Part shown: one piece after another, positions 15,480 through 21,310 of the stretch
How positions within the stretch are numbered: position 1 is the first letter of the stretch
Layout of the letters: every line of letters starts with the position of its first letter
NCBI GenBank assembly: GCA_964498125.1
Contig: CAZCGE010000049.1
Location: 1 to 29,676 of the forward strand
Reading direction: 5' to 3'
Length of the DNA: 29,676 bases
Origin: CAMDBL01 sp964498125
GTDB taxonomy: Bacteria > Pseudomonadota > Alphaproteobacteria > Rhizobiales > Hyphomicrobiaceae
Translations under genes and position numbers: made by a program
The notes under the pieces: model-generated
Seen by the model: the letters and a program-made list of their open reading frames with translations, nothing else
Databases searched by the model: none
What the model was told of the DNA's origin: nothing

Positions 15480-15523
15480 GTCGGACCTCGGCCGGGTCGA
15501 TGTCCGGCCTCGCTTCGACCTAC
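15480..15523. repeat. Palindromic repeat, degenerate copy of the 24268 element
   Basis: GTCGGACCTC, an inner GGCCGG (15490-15495) facing CCGGCC (15504-15509), then TCGCTTCGACCTAC. The same order of blocks occurs at 24268-24320. The right arm provides the TAG stop codon of the YaiI-family gene on the minus strand. The left arm lacks the GTAG part, so this copy is degenerate. Confidence 0.6.
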
Positions 15524-16011
15524 GCCTTCCGCGCGAGCCTGACCAGCGCCTCGTCGAGCGCCTGCAGGAATCGCGAGCGGTCAGCCTTGGTGAAGGGCGG
15601 CGGACCGCCGACGATATCACCACCCGCTCGCAGGTCCTGCATGATGGCGCGGGTGGCCAGCGCGGTGCCGATGGAGCTTTGCGTGAAGGGTTTGCCGTTG
15701 GGGGCGATCACGGTCGCTTTGGCCTTGAGGCAGCGATCGGCCAGCGGAATGTCGGCGGTAACGACGACCGCCAAGGCATCGGCTTGCCCGGCGATATAAT
15801 CGTCGGCCGCGTCGAACTTGGAGTCGACCACCACCTGCTCGACCAGCGGATCGATCGGTATGCGCATATAGCTGTTGGAAACGATGCGCACCGGCACCTG
15901 AGTGCGGAAGGCGACGCGATAGACCTCCTCCTTCACCGGGCAAGCGTCGGCATCGACCAGGATGCGGAGCAGGCCATGGTCCTTGATCGCGGATGCGGTG
16001 TCGTTGGTCAT
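15520..16011 (-). CDS. UPF0178/YaiI-family protein (DUF188)
   Basis: A 163-residue protein with the family hallmark ILVDADACPVKEEVYRVA, followed by VRIVSNSYMRIP, FDAADDYIAGQADALAVVVTADIPLADRCLKAKATVIAPNG and the C-terminal GGPPPFTKADRSRFLQALDEAL. The Asp-rich motifs resemble PIN/NYN-like nuclease folds, and an RNA-related role is often suggested, but none is proven. The ATG at 16011 is chosen because the conserved core begins 17 residues later; an in-frame ATG at 16086 would add 25 residues. Neither has a strong ribosome site. Confidence 0.85.
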   Translation of the reverse strand: MTNDTASAIKDHGLLRILVDADACPVKEEVYRVAFRTQVPVRIVSNSYMRIPIDPLVEQVVVDSKFDAADDYIAGQADALAVVVTADIPLADRCLKAKATVIAPNGKPFTQSSIGTALATRAIMQDLRAGGDIVGGPPPFTKADRSRFLQALDEALVRLARKA

Positions 16012-16118
16012 GTTTCGCGTAGCGTGGGTAGGGTTGCCCGAAGGCGCACCGGCGGCGTTCGAAATATCCTGTTCATGTCCCACCATTGCGACGCCGTGGA
16101 TCGAAAGTACAGGTAGAC

Positions 16119-16150
16119 TTGACTATTTGTTTGTATCTACATATATATGT
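16119..16150 (+). promoter_or_regulatory. brnTA promoter with operator over the -10
   Basis: TTGACT (16119-16124) and TATATA (16142-16147) are 17 bases apart, ending 13 bases before the brnT ATG. The -10 lies inside a perfect 12-bp palindrome ACATATATATGT (16139-16150). BrnA antitoxins are known to repress their own operon, so this palindrome is the likely BrnA operator. Confidence 0.65.
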
Positions 16151-16159
16151 GAGCGGTCG

Positions 16160-16435
16160 ATGAGCGACTATGATTGGGATACGGCCAAGGAAGCCGAGAA
16201 CAAGCGCAAGCACGGGTTGGACTTTGCGACGGTCGAGCGTTTCGAATGGGAAATCGCCACGACCGAGATCGATGATCGCGAGAACTATGGCGAGCTGCGC
16301 GAAAAGGCCGTGAGCTTCATCGGCGACGTGCCGCATGTGCTCATTTTTACCCGCCGCGGCACAGTCATTCGTGTGATCAGTCTGCGCACGGCGACCAAGC
16401 AGGAACGGAGAAAGTATGTCGAAGACAGACAATGA
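16160..16435 (+). CDS. brnT: BrnT-family toxin (type II toxin-antitoxin)
   Basis: A 91-residue RelE-like ribonuclease toxin. The BrnT pattern is clear: YDWDTAKEAENKRKHGLDFATVERF, then DDRENYGELREKAVSFIGDVPHVLIFTRRGTVIRVISLRTATKQERRKYV. BrnT toxins cleave mRNA to stop growth and are bound by BrnA. Toxin precedes antitoxin and the two genes overlap by 20 bases, the usual order for this system. The ATG at 16160 follows GAGCGG and lies just downstream of the predicted promoter. Confidence 0.92.
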   Translation: MSDYDWDTAKEAENKRKHGLDFATVERFEWEIATTEIDDRENYGELREKAVSFIGDVPHVLIFTRRGTVIRVISLRTATKQERRKYVEDRQ

Positions 16436-16787
16436 AGAGAAGTGGCGAATTGCCCGGGAGCGGGCGCTGCGTTCGATCGAGAACATGACCGACGAGGAGG
16501 ACGCCAGGCTGACGGCGGCGGCCCTCGCCGACCCCGACAATCCGCCCTTGACCGAGAAGTTCTGGCGCAATGCGCGACGCGCCGAGGACGTGGCGCCAGA
16601 GATCGTCGCACGCTATCTCGCCCGCACCCGCGGCCAGCGCGGACCACAGAAGACACCGACCAAGAAGCTCGTGTCGCTGCGCCTCGACCGCGACGTGCTC
16701 TCGCATTTCCGCGCCACCGGCCCCGGCTGGCAGGCCCGTATGAATGCGGCGCTGCGCGTGGCGGCAGGATTCGAGGCGGACGCTTAG
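16416..16787 (+). CDS. brnA: BrnA-family antitoxin
   Basis: A 123-residue antitoxin. The C-terminal half has the BrnA signature KLVSLRLDRDVLSHFRATGPGWQARMNAALR, a ribbon-helix-helix DNA-binding segment; the N-terminal part is longer than in many BrnA proteins and contains NPPLTEKFWRNARRAEDVAPEIV. It should neutralise BrnT and bind the palindrome over the operon's -10. The start overlaps the brnT end by 20 bases, and GGAGAAAG precedes the ATG. Confidence 0.92.
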   Translation: MSKTDNEEKWRIARERALRSIENMTDEEDARLTAAALADPDNPPLTEKFWRNARRAEDVAPEIVARYLARTRGQRGPQKTPTKKLVSLRLDRDVLSHFRATGPGWQARMNAALRVAAGFEADA

Positions 16788-16807
16788 ATCGCGAAGGTGT
16801 CGATGCC

Positions 16808-16832
16808 GGTGTCTGACATTTTGTCAGACACC
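16808..16832. terminator. Hairpin 1 between convergent brnA and uxaA-like genes
   Basis: A perfect 10-bp inverted repeat (GGTGTCTGAC and GTCAGACACC) around an ATTTT loop. It lies 20 bases after brnA and may act as a two-way terminator between convergent units, though no long T-run follows. Confidence 0.5.
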
Positions 16833-16873
16833 GTTGCTCAGTCGGCTGCGTTTGGCTGATGCAGTGGTGCAAC

Positions 16874-16900
16874 GGTGTCAGACGCGGAGCGTCAGACACC
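16874..16900. terminator. Hairpin 2 between convergent brnA and uxaA-like genes
   Basis: GGTGTC and GACACC enclose an A.A mismatch, a GACGC/GCGTC stem and a GGA loop. It shares its outer bases with the hairpin at 16808 and lies just outside the stop codon of the minus-strand UxaA-like gene, so it may terminate that message or the brnTA message. Confidence 0.45.
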
Positions 16901-16904
16901 GAAC

Positions 16905-18101
16905 TCACGCGCTCCGATAGAGCTTGGTCAATGAGAACTCGCGGTGCCCCAACGCTTCCGCCGCCGTCAACCTGCCGTTGGCGGTGCGGATGATCATCTC
17001 GATCAGCGCGTCGCCGGCTGAATCGATGGTCTGGTCGCGGCGCAGGATGCCCGACACGTCGAGGTCGATGTGCTCGCCCATGGTGCGGATGGTCTTCGGG
17101 TTGCCGGAGATTTTTATGACCGGCAGGATCGGATTGCCGATGACGTTGCCCTGCCCGGTCGGGAAGGTGTGCACGACGAAGCCGCCGGCCGCCATCAGCG
17201 TCACGCACTCGGCCGCCGCCGAGGAGGTGTCCATGTAGTAGAGCCCCGGCCCCTTGTCGGGCGTCACGGCCGGCTCCAGCGCATCGATGTAGCGGCAGCT
17301 GCGGCCGATTTTCTCCAGGTTGCCGAGCGCTTTCTCCTCGATCGTCGAGAGTCCGCCGGCGATGTTGCCCTTGGTCGGCTGGCTGTCGGAGAGATCGTCG
17401 ACCTTGTTGGCCTCGATGACGTCGTCCTGGTAGGCCTTCCACATCTTCATCCACTTGTCGCCGACCGCCTTGTTGATGGCGCGGTCGCGGGCGATGTGCT
17501 CGGCGCCGGTGATCTCGCTGGTCTCGCCGAACACGCCGGTGATGCCCTTCGGGATCAGCTTGTCGTACATGTTGCCGACGGTCGGGCAGGAGGAGAGGCC
17601 CGTCGTCGTGTCGCTCTCGCCGCACTTGGTTGAGACCCACAATTCCTCGATGCCGCATTCCACGCGCTTCAATTCCGACGCCCACTGCACGAACTTCTTC
17701 GCCTTGTAGGAGGCCTGGGCGATGATGGATATGTCGCCGTGGCCCTCGATGCCGAAGCCGACAACGGGCTTGCCGGTCTTGGCGATGCCGTCGACCACAC
17801 GCTTGGTCCAGCCGTCCTCGATGCCGATGACGATGACGGCGGCGACGTTGGGGTTCGAGCCGGTGCCGATCAGCGTGCGGAAATGCAGGTCGAGGTCGGC
17901 GCCGAACTGCAGCCGTCCGTAGGCGTGCGGAATGGCCATCGTGCCCTTGATGTTGTTGGCGACGGCCTCGCAGGCGGCGTTCGACAGGTCGTCGAGCGGC
18001 AGGATCAGCACGTGGTTCCTGACGCCGACGCGGCCGTTCTCGCGCCGCCAGCCGTGGAAGCTGAGGTTGGATTTGGACTTGCCGTTTTTCCTGGTGGGCA
18101 T
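16905..18101 (-). CDS. UxaA-family hydrolase, large subunit (altronate/galactarate dehydratase-like)
   Basis: A 398-residue protein matching the C-terminal catalytic domain of altronate/galactarate dehydratases and of sulfolactate sulfo-lyase SuyB. Typical segments are GRVGVRNHVLILPLDDLSN near the start, STKCGESDTTTGLSSCPTVGNMYDKLI in the middle, GLYYMDTSSAAAECVTLMAAGG and FPTGQGNVIGNPILPVIKISGN near the end. These enzymes remove water (or sulfite) from sugar acids. The small SAF-domain subunit is encoded just upstream on the same strand, separated by a repeat element. Sequence alone does not fix the substrate. The ATG at 18101 follows AGGATC; the open frame upstream runs into the repeat. Confidence 0.85.
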   Translation of the reverse strand: MPTRKNGKSKSNLSFHGWRRENGRVGVRNHVLILPLDDLSNAACEAVANNIKGTMAIPHAYGRLQFGADLDLHFRTLIGTGSNPNVAAVIVIGIEDGWTKRVVDGIAKTGKPVVGFGIEGHGDISIIAQASYKAKKFVQWASELKRVECGIEELWVSTKCGESDTTTGLSSCPTVGNMYDKLIPKGITGVFGETSEITGAEHIARDRAINKAVGDKWMKMWKAYQDDVIEANKVDDLSDSQPTKGNIAGGLSTIEEKALGNLEKIGRSCRYIDALEPAVTPDKGPGLYYMDTSSAAAECVTLMAAGGFVVHTFPTGQGNVIGNPILPVIKISGNPKTIRTMGEHIDLDVSGILRRDQTIDSAGDALIEMIIRTANGRLTAAEALGHREFSLTKLYRSA

Positions 18102-18129
18102 GGAAAGATCCTGGGTCGGATTGTAGAGT

Positions 18130-18218
18130 GTAGGTTGGGTTGAGCGCGTAGCGCGAAGCCCAACAATCTCGGTGCGACGTGTTGGGCTTCGGCGCAAGGG
18201 CGCCTCAACCCAACCTAC
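18130..18218. repeat. MITE-like palindromic element (GTAGGTTGGGTTGAG family)
   Basis: An 89-bp element with perfect 15-bp outer inverted repeats (GTAGGTTGGGTTGAG at 18130-18144 and CTCAACCCAACCTAC at 18204-18218) and a perfect 11-bp inner pair (GAAGCCCAACA at 18155-18165 and TGTTGGGCTTC at 18180-18190). It fills nearly all of the 126-base gap between the two UxaA-type subunit genes. I recall this sequence type as a dispersed repeat in many proteobacteria. Confidence 0.8.
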
Positions 18219-18227
18219 GCAATTCGA

Positions 18228-18518
18228 TCACCACCTCTTCGTCTTCATATTATGGACGTGGACGTGCTCGCCCTTCCTGGCGTCGGCGACCATTTTGCCG
18301 ACGTCGGCGCCGTACTTCATCACCGTCTCGCCCTTCTTCAGGTCCTTCAGCGCCACCTTGTGGCCGATCGGGATGTCCTGCCGGGCTTTGACGCGCGCGG
18401 TCGTGTCGGTCTCGGTGATGACACCCAGCATGTCGGTGCCGGCCGCGAGGCCTTCCACCACGACGACGCCGACATTGTCCTTGGGGCTGTGCACGAGATA
18501 GTGCGGCATGTCTGACAT
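18228..18518 (-). CDS. UxaA-family small subunit, SAF domain
   Basis: A 96-residue SAF-domain protein: MSDMPHYLVHSPKDNVGVVVVEGLAAGTDMLGVITETD, then VKARQDIPIGHKVALKDLKKGETVMKYGADVGKMVADARKGEHVHVHN. The IPIGHKVAL.D...GE.V.KYG motif and the final HVHVHN are standard for the N-terminal domain of UxaA and for SuyA. In single-chain UxaA this domain is fused to the large domain; here the two are separate genes in one operon. The ATG at 18518 is preferred over the open frame from 18587 because the conserved region starts there. Confidence 0.87.
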   Translation of the reverse strand: MSDMPHYLVHSPKDNVGVVVVEGLAAGTDMLGVITETDTTARVKARQDIPIGHKVALKDLKKGETVMKYGADVGKMVADARKGEHVHVHNMKTKRW

Positions 18519-19033
18519 GAAGCGAAAACCTTCGATCGGTCTGGATGGTTCAATGAAACAGGCAATTGGCGCGCTGACAAGCGGCAAGCCACGCCACGGT
18601 GAAATCGCTCATACTTGACAGGCCGTGTGCAAATGGGAGGTGTTTCCCTTGGTAGGCTTCCCGCGCCAGATAGTCGCCCTCGACATGGGCACTCGCCGAG
18701 CGGATGGAACGCCCGAATAGAGACGCTTTTAATACATCGGATTATCTTGGAATTCGACACAGTTATTCGAAGAAGAGGAAAGGTGTCTAAGCAACCGACA
18801 GGAATATGGTCGACTTTTTAATCTCTATTTGGGAACAATTTGCATGACCAGCTTCCGACACGTTTGCATCGCAGAATCTGACCAAGTATCGTTGATTCGT
18901 CGCGACGCAACCGCGCGAAGGAGATCCCATGCCGGTTTGCCAAGCTAAGGTACCGGTGCATAGGCACCGCGACCGCTGCGATAGACACCAGCGCCCCGCC
19001 TCCCTATATATTGTTCAGGAGGCAACCTGCGCG
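18519..19033. other. Intergenic region without a supported gene
   Basis: About 515 bases with a locally AT-richer part near 18720-18860. Open frames here (for example 18615-18821 plus and 18347-18760 minus) have no recognisable motif, no good ribosome site, and in part overlap the SAF gene. The right end holds the AGGAGG ribosome site of the next gene. The change in composition marks the border to the accessory zone. Confidence 0.5.
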
Positions 19034-19369
19034 ATGTCGAAGAAGTACGCAGTACTGAAGCTCAAGACCCGACAGTCGGAAGGAGGCTTTCTGGAAGCCT
19101 TCGCGCTTGGCTTGGTCGATCTTAACTCTTGGGGCAACGATTACTATGACATGAGCGGCTACCCCTACCCAGACGAGACGCATGCCTTCCTGCATGACTG
19201 GATCAATCTGGGCGGCGATTTCTCGGCCGCCATGCAGAAGATGAACGAACTCAAGCGCGACCACAGCGGGCAACTCACGGGGGCACTTGACCATGGCCAG
19301 AGGGGGCAACAGGGGCAGGGGCCAGCCTCCAAGGAACCCGCCACCGCCACAGGACCCACCAAGAGGTGA
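19034..19369 (+). CDS. Hypothetical protein, partner of the DUF2335 gene
   Basis: A 111-residue protein that I do not recognise. The start at 19034 (MSKKYAVLKLKTRQSEGGF) follows AGGAGG with an 11-base gap; a longer frame from 18929 lacks support. The first 75 residues are mixed and soluble-looking with many aromatics (LNSWGNDYYDMSGYPYPDETHAFLHDW); the last 30 are Gly/Gln/Pro-rich and probably disordered, and they lie over the start of the next gene in another frame. It overlaps the DUF2335 gene by 77 bases, so the two are translationally linked. Confidence 0.6.
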   Translation: MSKKYAVLKLKTRQSEGGFLEAFALGLVDLNSWGNDYYDMSGYPYPDETHAFLHDWINLGGDFSAAMQKMNELKRDHSGQLTGALDHGQRGQQGQGPASKEPATATGPTKR

Positions 19370-19763
19370 GGTCCTTGATCCGAGCAGGATGACAGAAGTA
19401 CGCGTTGAGATGCAGGCATGGCAAGGTCCCATGCCGCCGCCGGAGATACTTCAGGGATATGACAACATCATCCCCGGTAGTGCCGAACGTCTATTCAAAC
19501 AGTTCGAGCTGGAAGCTGACACTCGCCGGACACTGACCCGGCGAGGTCAGACGCACAACTTCATCGTGGCACTCTCGGGGCGTGTTTCAGCTCTAGTTTT
19601 CGCCCTGGCCGCGCTAGCAGTGTCGGCCTACGCCCTCTACCTTGGTAACACGGTAGCCGCCTCAATCATTGGTGGAAGCACCATCGCCATGGTCGTAACG
19701 GCCTTCACAGGCGTACCCGCCATGATCCGCAAGCGCCTCCAGAAAGAGCCCGACAAAGACTAG
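19293..19763 (+). CDS. DUF2335 membrane protein
   Basis: A 156-residue protein. The mid part GPMPPPEILQGYDNIIPGSAERLFKQFELEADTRR is the DUF2335 signature (PPPE.L..Y..I.PG.AER), and two membrane helices follow (about residues 92-115 and 118-140: SALVFALAALAVSAYALYL and AASIIGGSTIAMVVTAFTGV) with a short basic tail. The Pro-rich first 30 residues are low complexity. Function is unknown; DUF2335 proteins are small two-helix membrane proteins often seen in accessory DNA. The ATG at 19293 follows GGGGG; a TTG two codons earlier is possible. Confidence 0.8.
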   Translation: MARGGNRGRGQPPRNPPPPQDPPRGEVLDPSRMTEVRVEMQAWQGPMPPPEILQGYDNIIPGSAERLFKQFELEADTRRTLTRRGQTHNFIVALSGRVSALVFALAALAVSAYALYLGNTVAASIIGGSTIAMVVTAFTGVPAMIRKRLQKEPDKD

Positions 19764-19805
19764 GTGAAATTGGGGACGGAGAATTGGTGAATTGAATTGA
19801 GAATT

Positions 19806-19823
19806 GGGGACAGCCACCATTTT
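19806..19823 (+). repeat. REP-like repeat GGGGACAGCCACCATTTT, copy 1
   Basis: One of several copies of this 18-bp sequence in the window (others at 20172, 21256, 22368 and, inverted, 22424). It forms the outer end of the duplicated tsaC 3' fragment. The preceding bases 19764-19805 contain three imperfect GAATTGG units. Confidence 0.75.
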
Positions 19824-19858
19824 CTCTGCTGCGCGATGCTCCGGGAGCGCGTAAAGGC

Positions 19859-20095
19859 TCAATTTCGTTGAGAGGCCGCCCGCCGCAACCGGTCGTTGAT
19901 GGCCTCGCCGAGGCCGTGGCGGGGGATCGGCATGACGGCGACGGTCGCGACGCCGCTGGCGTCGAGCTGGCGGAGCGCCGAGAACAGGTTGGCGGCGGCC
20001 TCGATCAGATCGCCGATCGGACTCAGGTTGATCACCGGCCCGGCCGTCGCGGGCACGGCGTCGCCGAACGCCAGCAGCGCCTCGCTCGGTTGCAC
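19859..20095 (-). pseudogene. Duplicated 3' fragment of tsaC
   Basis: On the minus strand this encodes a close match to the last 79 or so residues of TsaC (EALLAFGDAVPATAGPVINL, then GLGEAINDRLRRAASQRN and a stop), equivalent to 21311-21547 of the intact gene. Homology continues past the stop codon through the 3' flank to the repeat at 19806 (intact gene: 21256). It has no start codon of its own and lacks the catalytic YrdC domain, so it is a remnant. Between it and the intact gene lie a methyltransferase gene and an FMN-reductase remnant. Bases 20096-20265 hold no other gene. Confidence 0.9.
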
Positions 20096-20171
20096 CCGCC
20101 AGCCTCGGCGAGGTCGCCCCACACGCATGCCGGTGATGGCACAATGAAACAGGCATCCGCACGGGTCAATT

Positions 20172-20189
20172 AGGGACAGCCACCATTTT
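20172..20189 (+). repeat. REP-like repeat AGGGACAGCCACCATTTT, copy 2
   Basis: Differs from copy 1 only in the first base. It lies about 75 bases before the methyltransferase start, at the left edge of the segment bracketed by the two tsaC 3' ends. Confidence 0.7.
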
Positions 20190-20265
20190 ACAGGCCGTGA
20201 ATGAACTTGCAGGCCTGCCACTCCAGGTGGATGGTGGAGCTGCGTTGAGAGCAATCGAGATGATC

Positions 20266-21072
20266 ATGACCAACGGTCAGCAGGACGTCTGGGCCAGCGG
20301 CAATGCCTACGAGCCCTATGTCGGCCGCTGGAGCCGGCTGGTGGCACGGGAGTTTATCACCTGGCTCAATGTGCCTACCGGCGTTCACTGGCTCGATGTG
20401 GGATGTGGCACCGGTGCACTCACCCAGACGATCCTCGTCCAGGCCGCACCGAGTGGCATCGTCGGCGTCGATTCATCGGACGGCTTCGTGGCTCACGCCC
20501 GGCGCGCTGTGACCGCGCCGGCAGCCGATTTCCGCATTGGCGATGCACAGGCTCTGCCGGTCGACAGCGGCGCGTTCGACGCAGTTGTCGCCGGCCTCGT
20601 CATCAACTTCGTTCCGGATTTGGAGCGATGCGTCACCGAGATGACGCGCGCCGCCCGCCCCGGCGGGACAGTCGCTGCCTACGTCTGGGACTACGCTGGT
20701 GAGATGCAGATGATGAGAAAATTCTGGGATGCCGCCGTCGCCCTCGAGCCCGCTGCGCACACAAAGGACGAGGGATACCGGTTCCCGATCTGCCGGCCAG
20801 AGCCGCTGGCAGCGCTGTTTCTGAGTGCAGGTCTGGCCAACGTCGAGGTGCGCGCCATCGATGTGCCGACCGTGTTCCGTGATTTCGACGACTACTGGCG
20901 GCCTTTTCTGGGCGGACAGGCCCCGGCGCCTGGATATTGCATGTCACTTTCGGAAGATCAGCGAGCATCATTGCGCGAGCGTATTAGCTCCAGTCTGCCG
21001 ATTTCGGCTGATGGCAGGATTAGCCTGATTGCGCGGGCATGGGCGGTGCGGGGAATCGTGCACCAGAGATGA
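20266..21072 (+). CDS. Class I SAM-dependent methyltransferase
   Basis: A 268-residue methyltransferase. Motif I is HWLDVGCGTGALTQ near residue 45, followed by VGVDSSDGFV (motif II), DFRIGDAQALPVDSGAFDAVVAGLVINFVPD (motifs III-IV) and RAARPGGTVAAYVWDYAG. The opening DVWASGNAYEPYVGRWSRLVAREF is typical of a UbiE-like group of unknown substrate. ATG codons at 20260 and 20266 are both possible; the frame is open from 20197. It lies opposite in direction to tsaC and between the intact gene and its 3' fragment. Confidence 0.85.
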   Translation: MTNGQQDVWASGNAYEPYVGRWSRLVAREFITWLNVPTGVHWLDVGCGTGALTQTILVQAAPSGIVGVDSSDGFVAHARRAVTAPAADFRIGDAQALPVDSGAFDAVVAGLVINFVPDLERCVTEMTRAARPGGTVAAYVWDYAGEMQMMRKFWDAAVALEPAAHTKDEGYRFPICRPEPLAALFLSAGLANVEVRAIDVPTVFRDFDDYWRPFLGGQAPAPGYCMSLSEDQRASLRERISSSLPISADGRISLIARAWAVRGIVHQR

Positions 21073-21094
21073 GGCGTACGGGTAGATCGGAGGT

Positions 21095-21235
21095 TTACTT
21101 GCGATCTATGGCCATCACATGCCCGTCCACCCTCGAGCAGACGGCGTGCTGCCTGATCCACGCGACATAGCGGTCCATCCAGCCCTGCAGGAACTGACGG
21201 CTGGCCTCGCTGATACTGCCATCGGCATCGAACAG
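21095..21235 (-). pseudogene. C-terminal remnant of an NADPH-dependent FMN reductase
   Basis: On the minus strand 46 in-frame codons read LFDADGSISEASRQFLQGWM, then DRYVAWIRQHA and a short tail before TAA. This resembles the last helix region of NADPH-dependent FMN (chromate-type) reductases. Upstream the frame runs into a tandem GGCCTGAAATG duplication and the repeat at 21256, with no sign of the flavin-binding domain. It is therefore a gene remnant cut off at the repeat. The family call rests on memory of this short tail. Confidence 0.5.
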
Positions 21236-21255
21236 GCCTGAAATGGGCCTGAAAT

Positions 21256-21273
21256 GAGGACAGCCACCGTTTT
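21256..21273 (+). repeat. REP-like repeat GAGGACAGCCACCGTTTT, copy 3
   Basis: Two differences from copy 1. It lies 38 bases beyond the stop codon of intact tsaC, in the position that copy 1 has relative to the duplicated tsaC fragment, and it truncates the FMN-reductase remnant. Confidence 0.7.
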
Positions 21274-21310
21274 CTCCCCGCTGCGCGATGCTCTGGGGGC
21301 GCGTAAAGGC

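Noticed and set aside
18615..18821. 68-codon plus-strand frame in the gap after the SAF gene
   Set aside because: No ribosome site or family features, and composition unlike the neighbouring genes.
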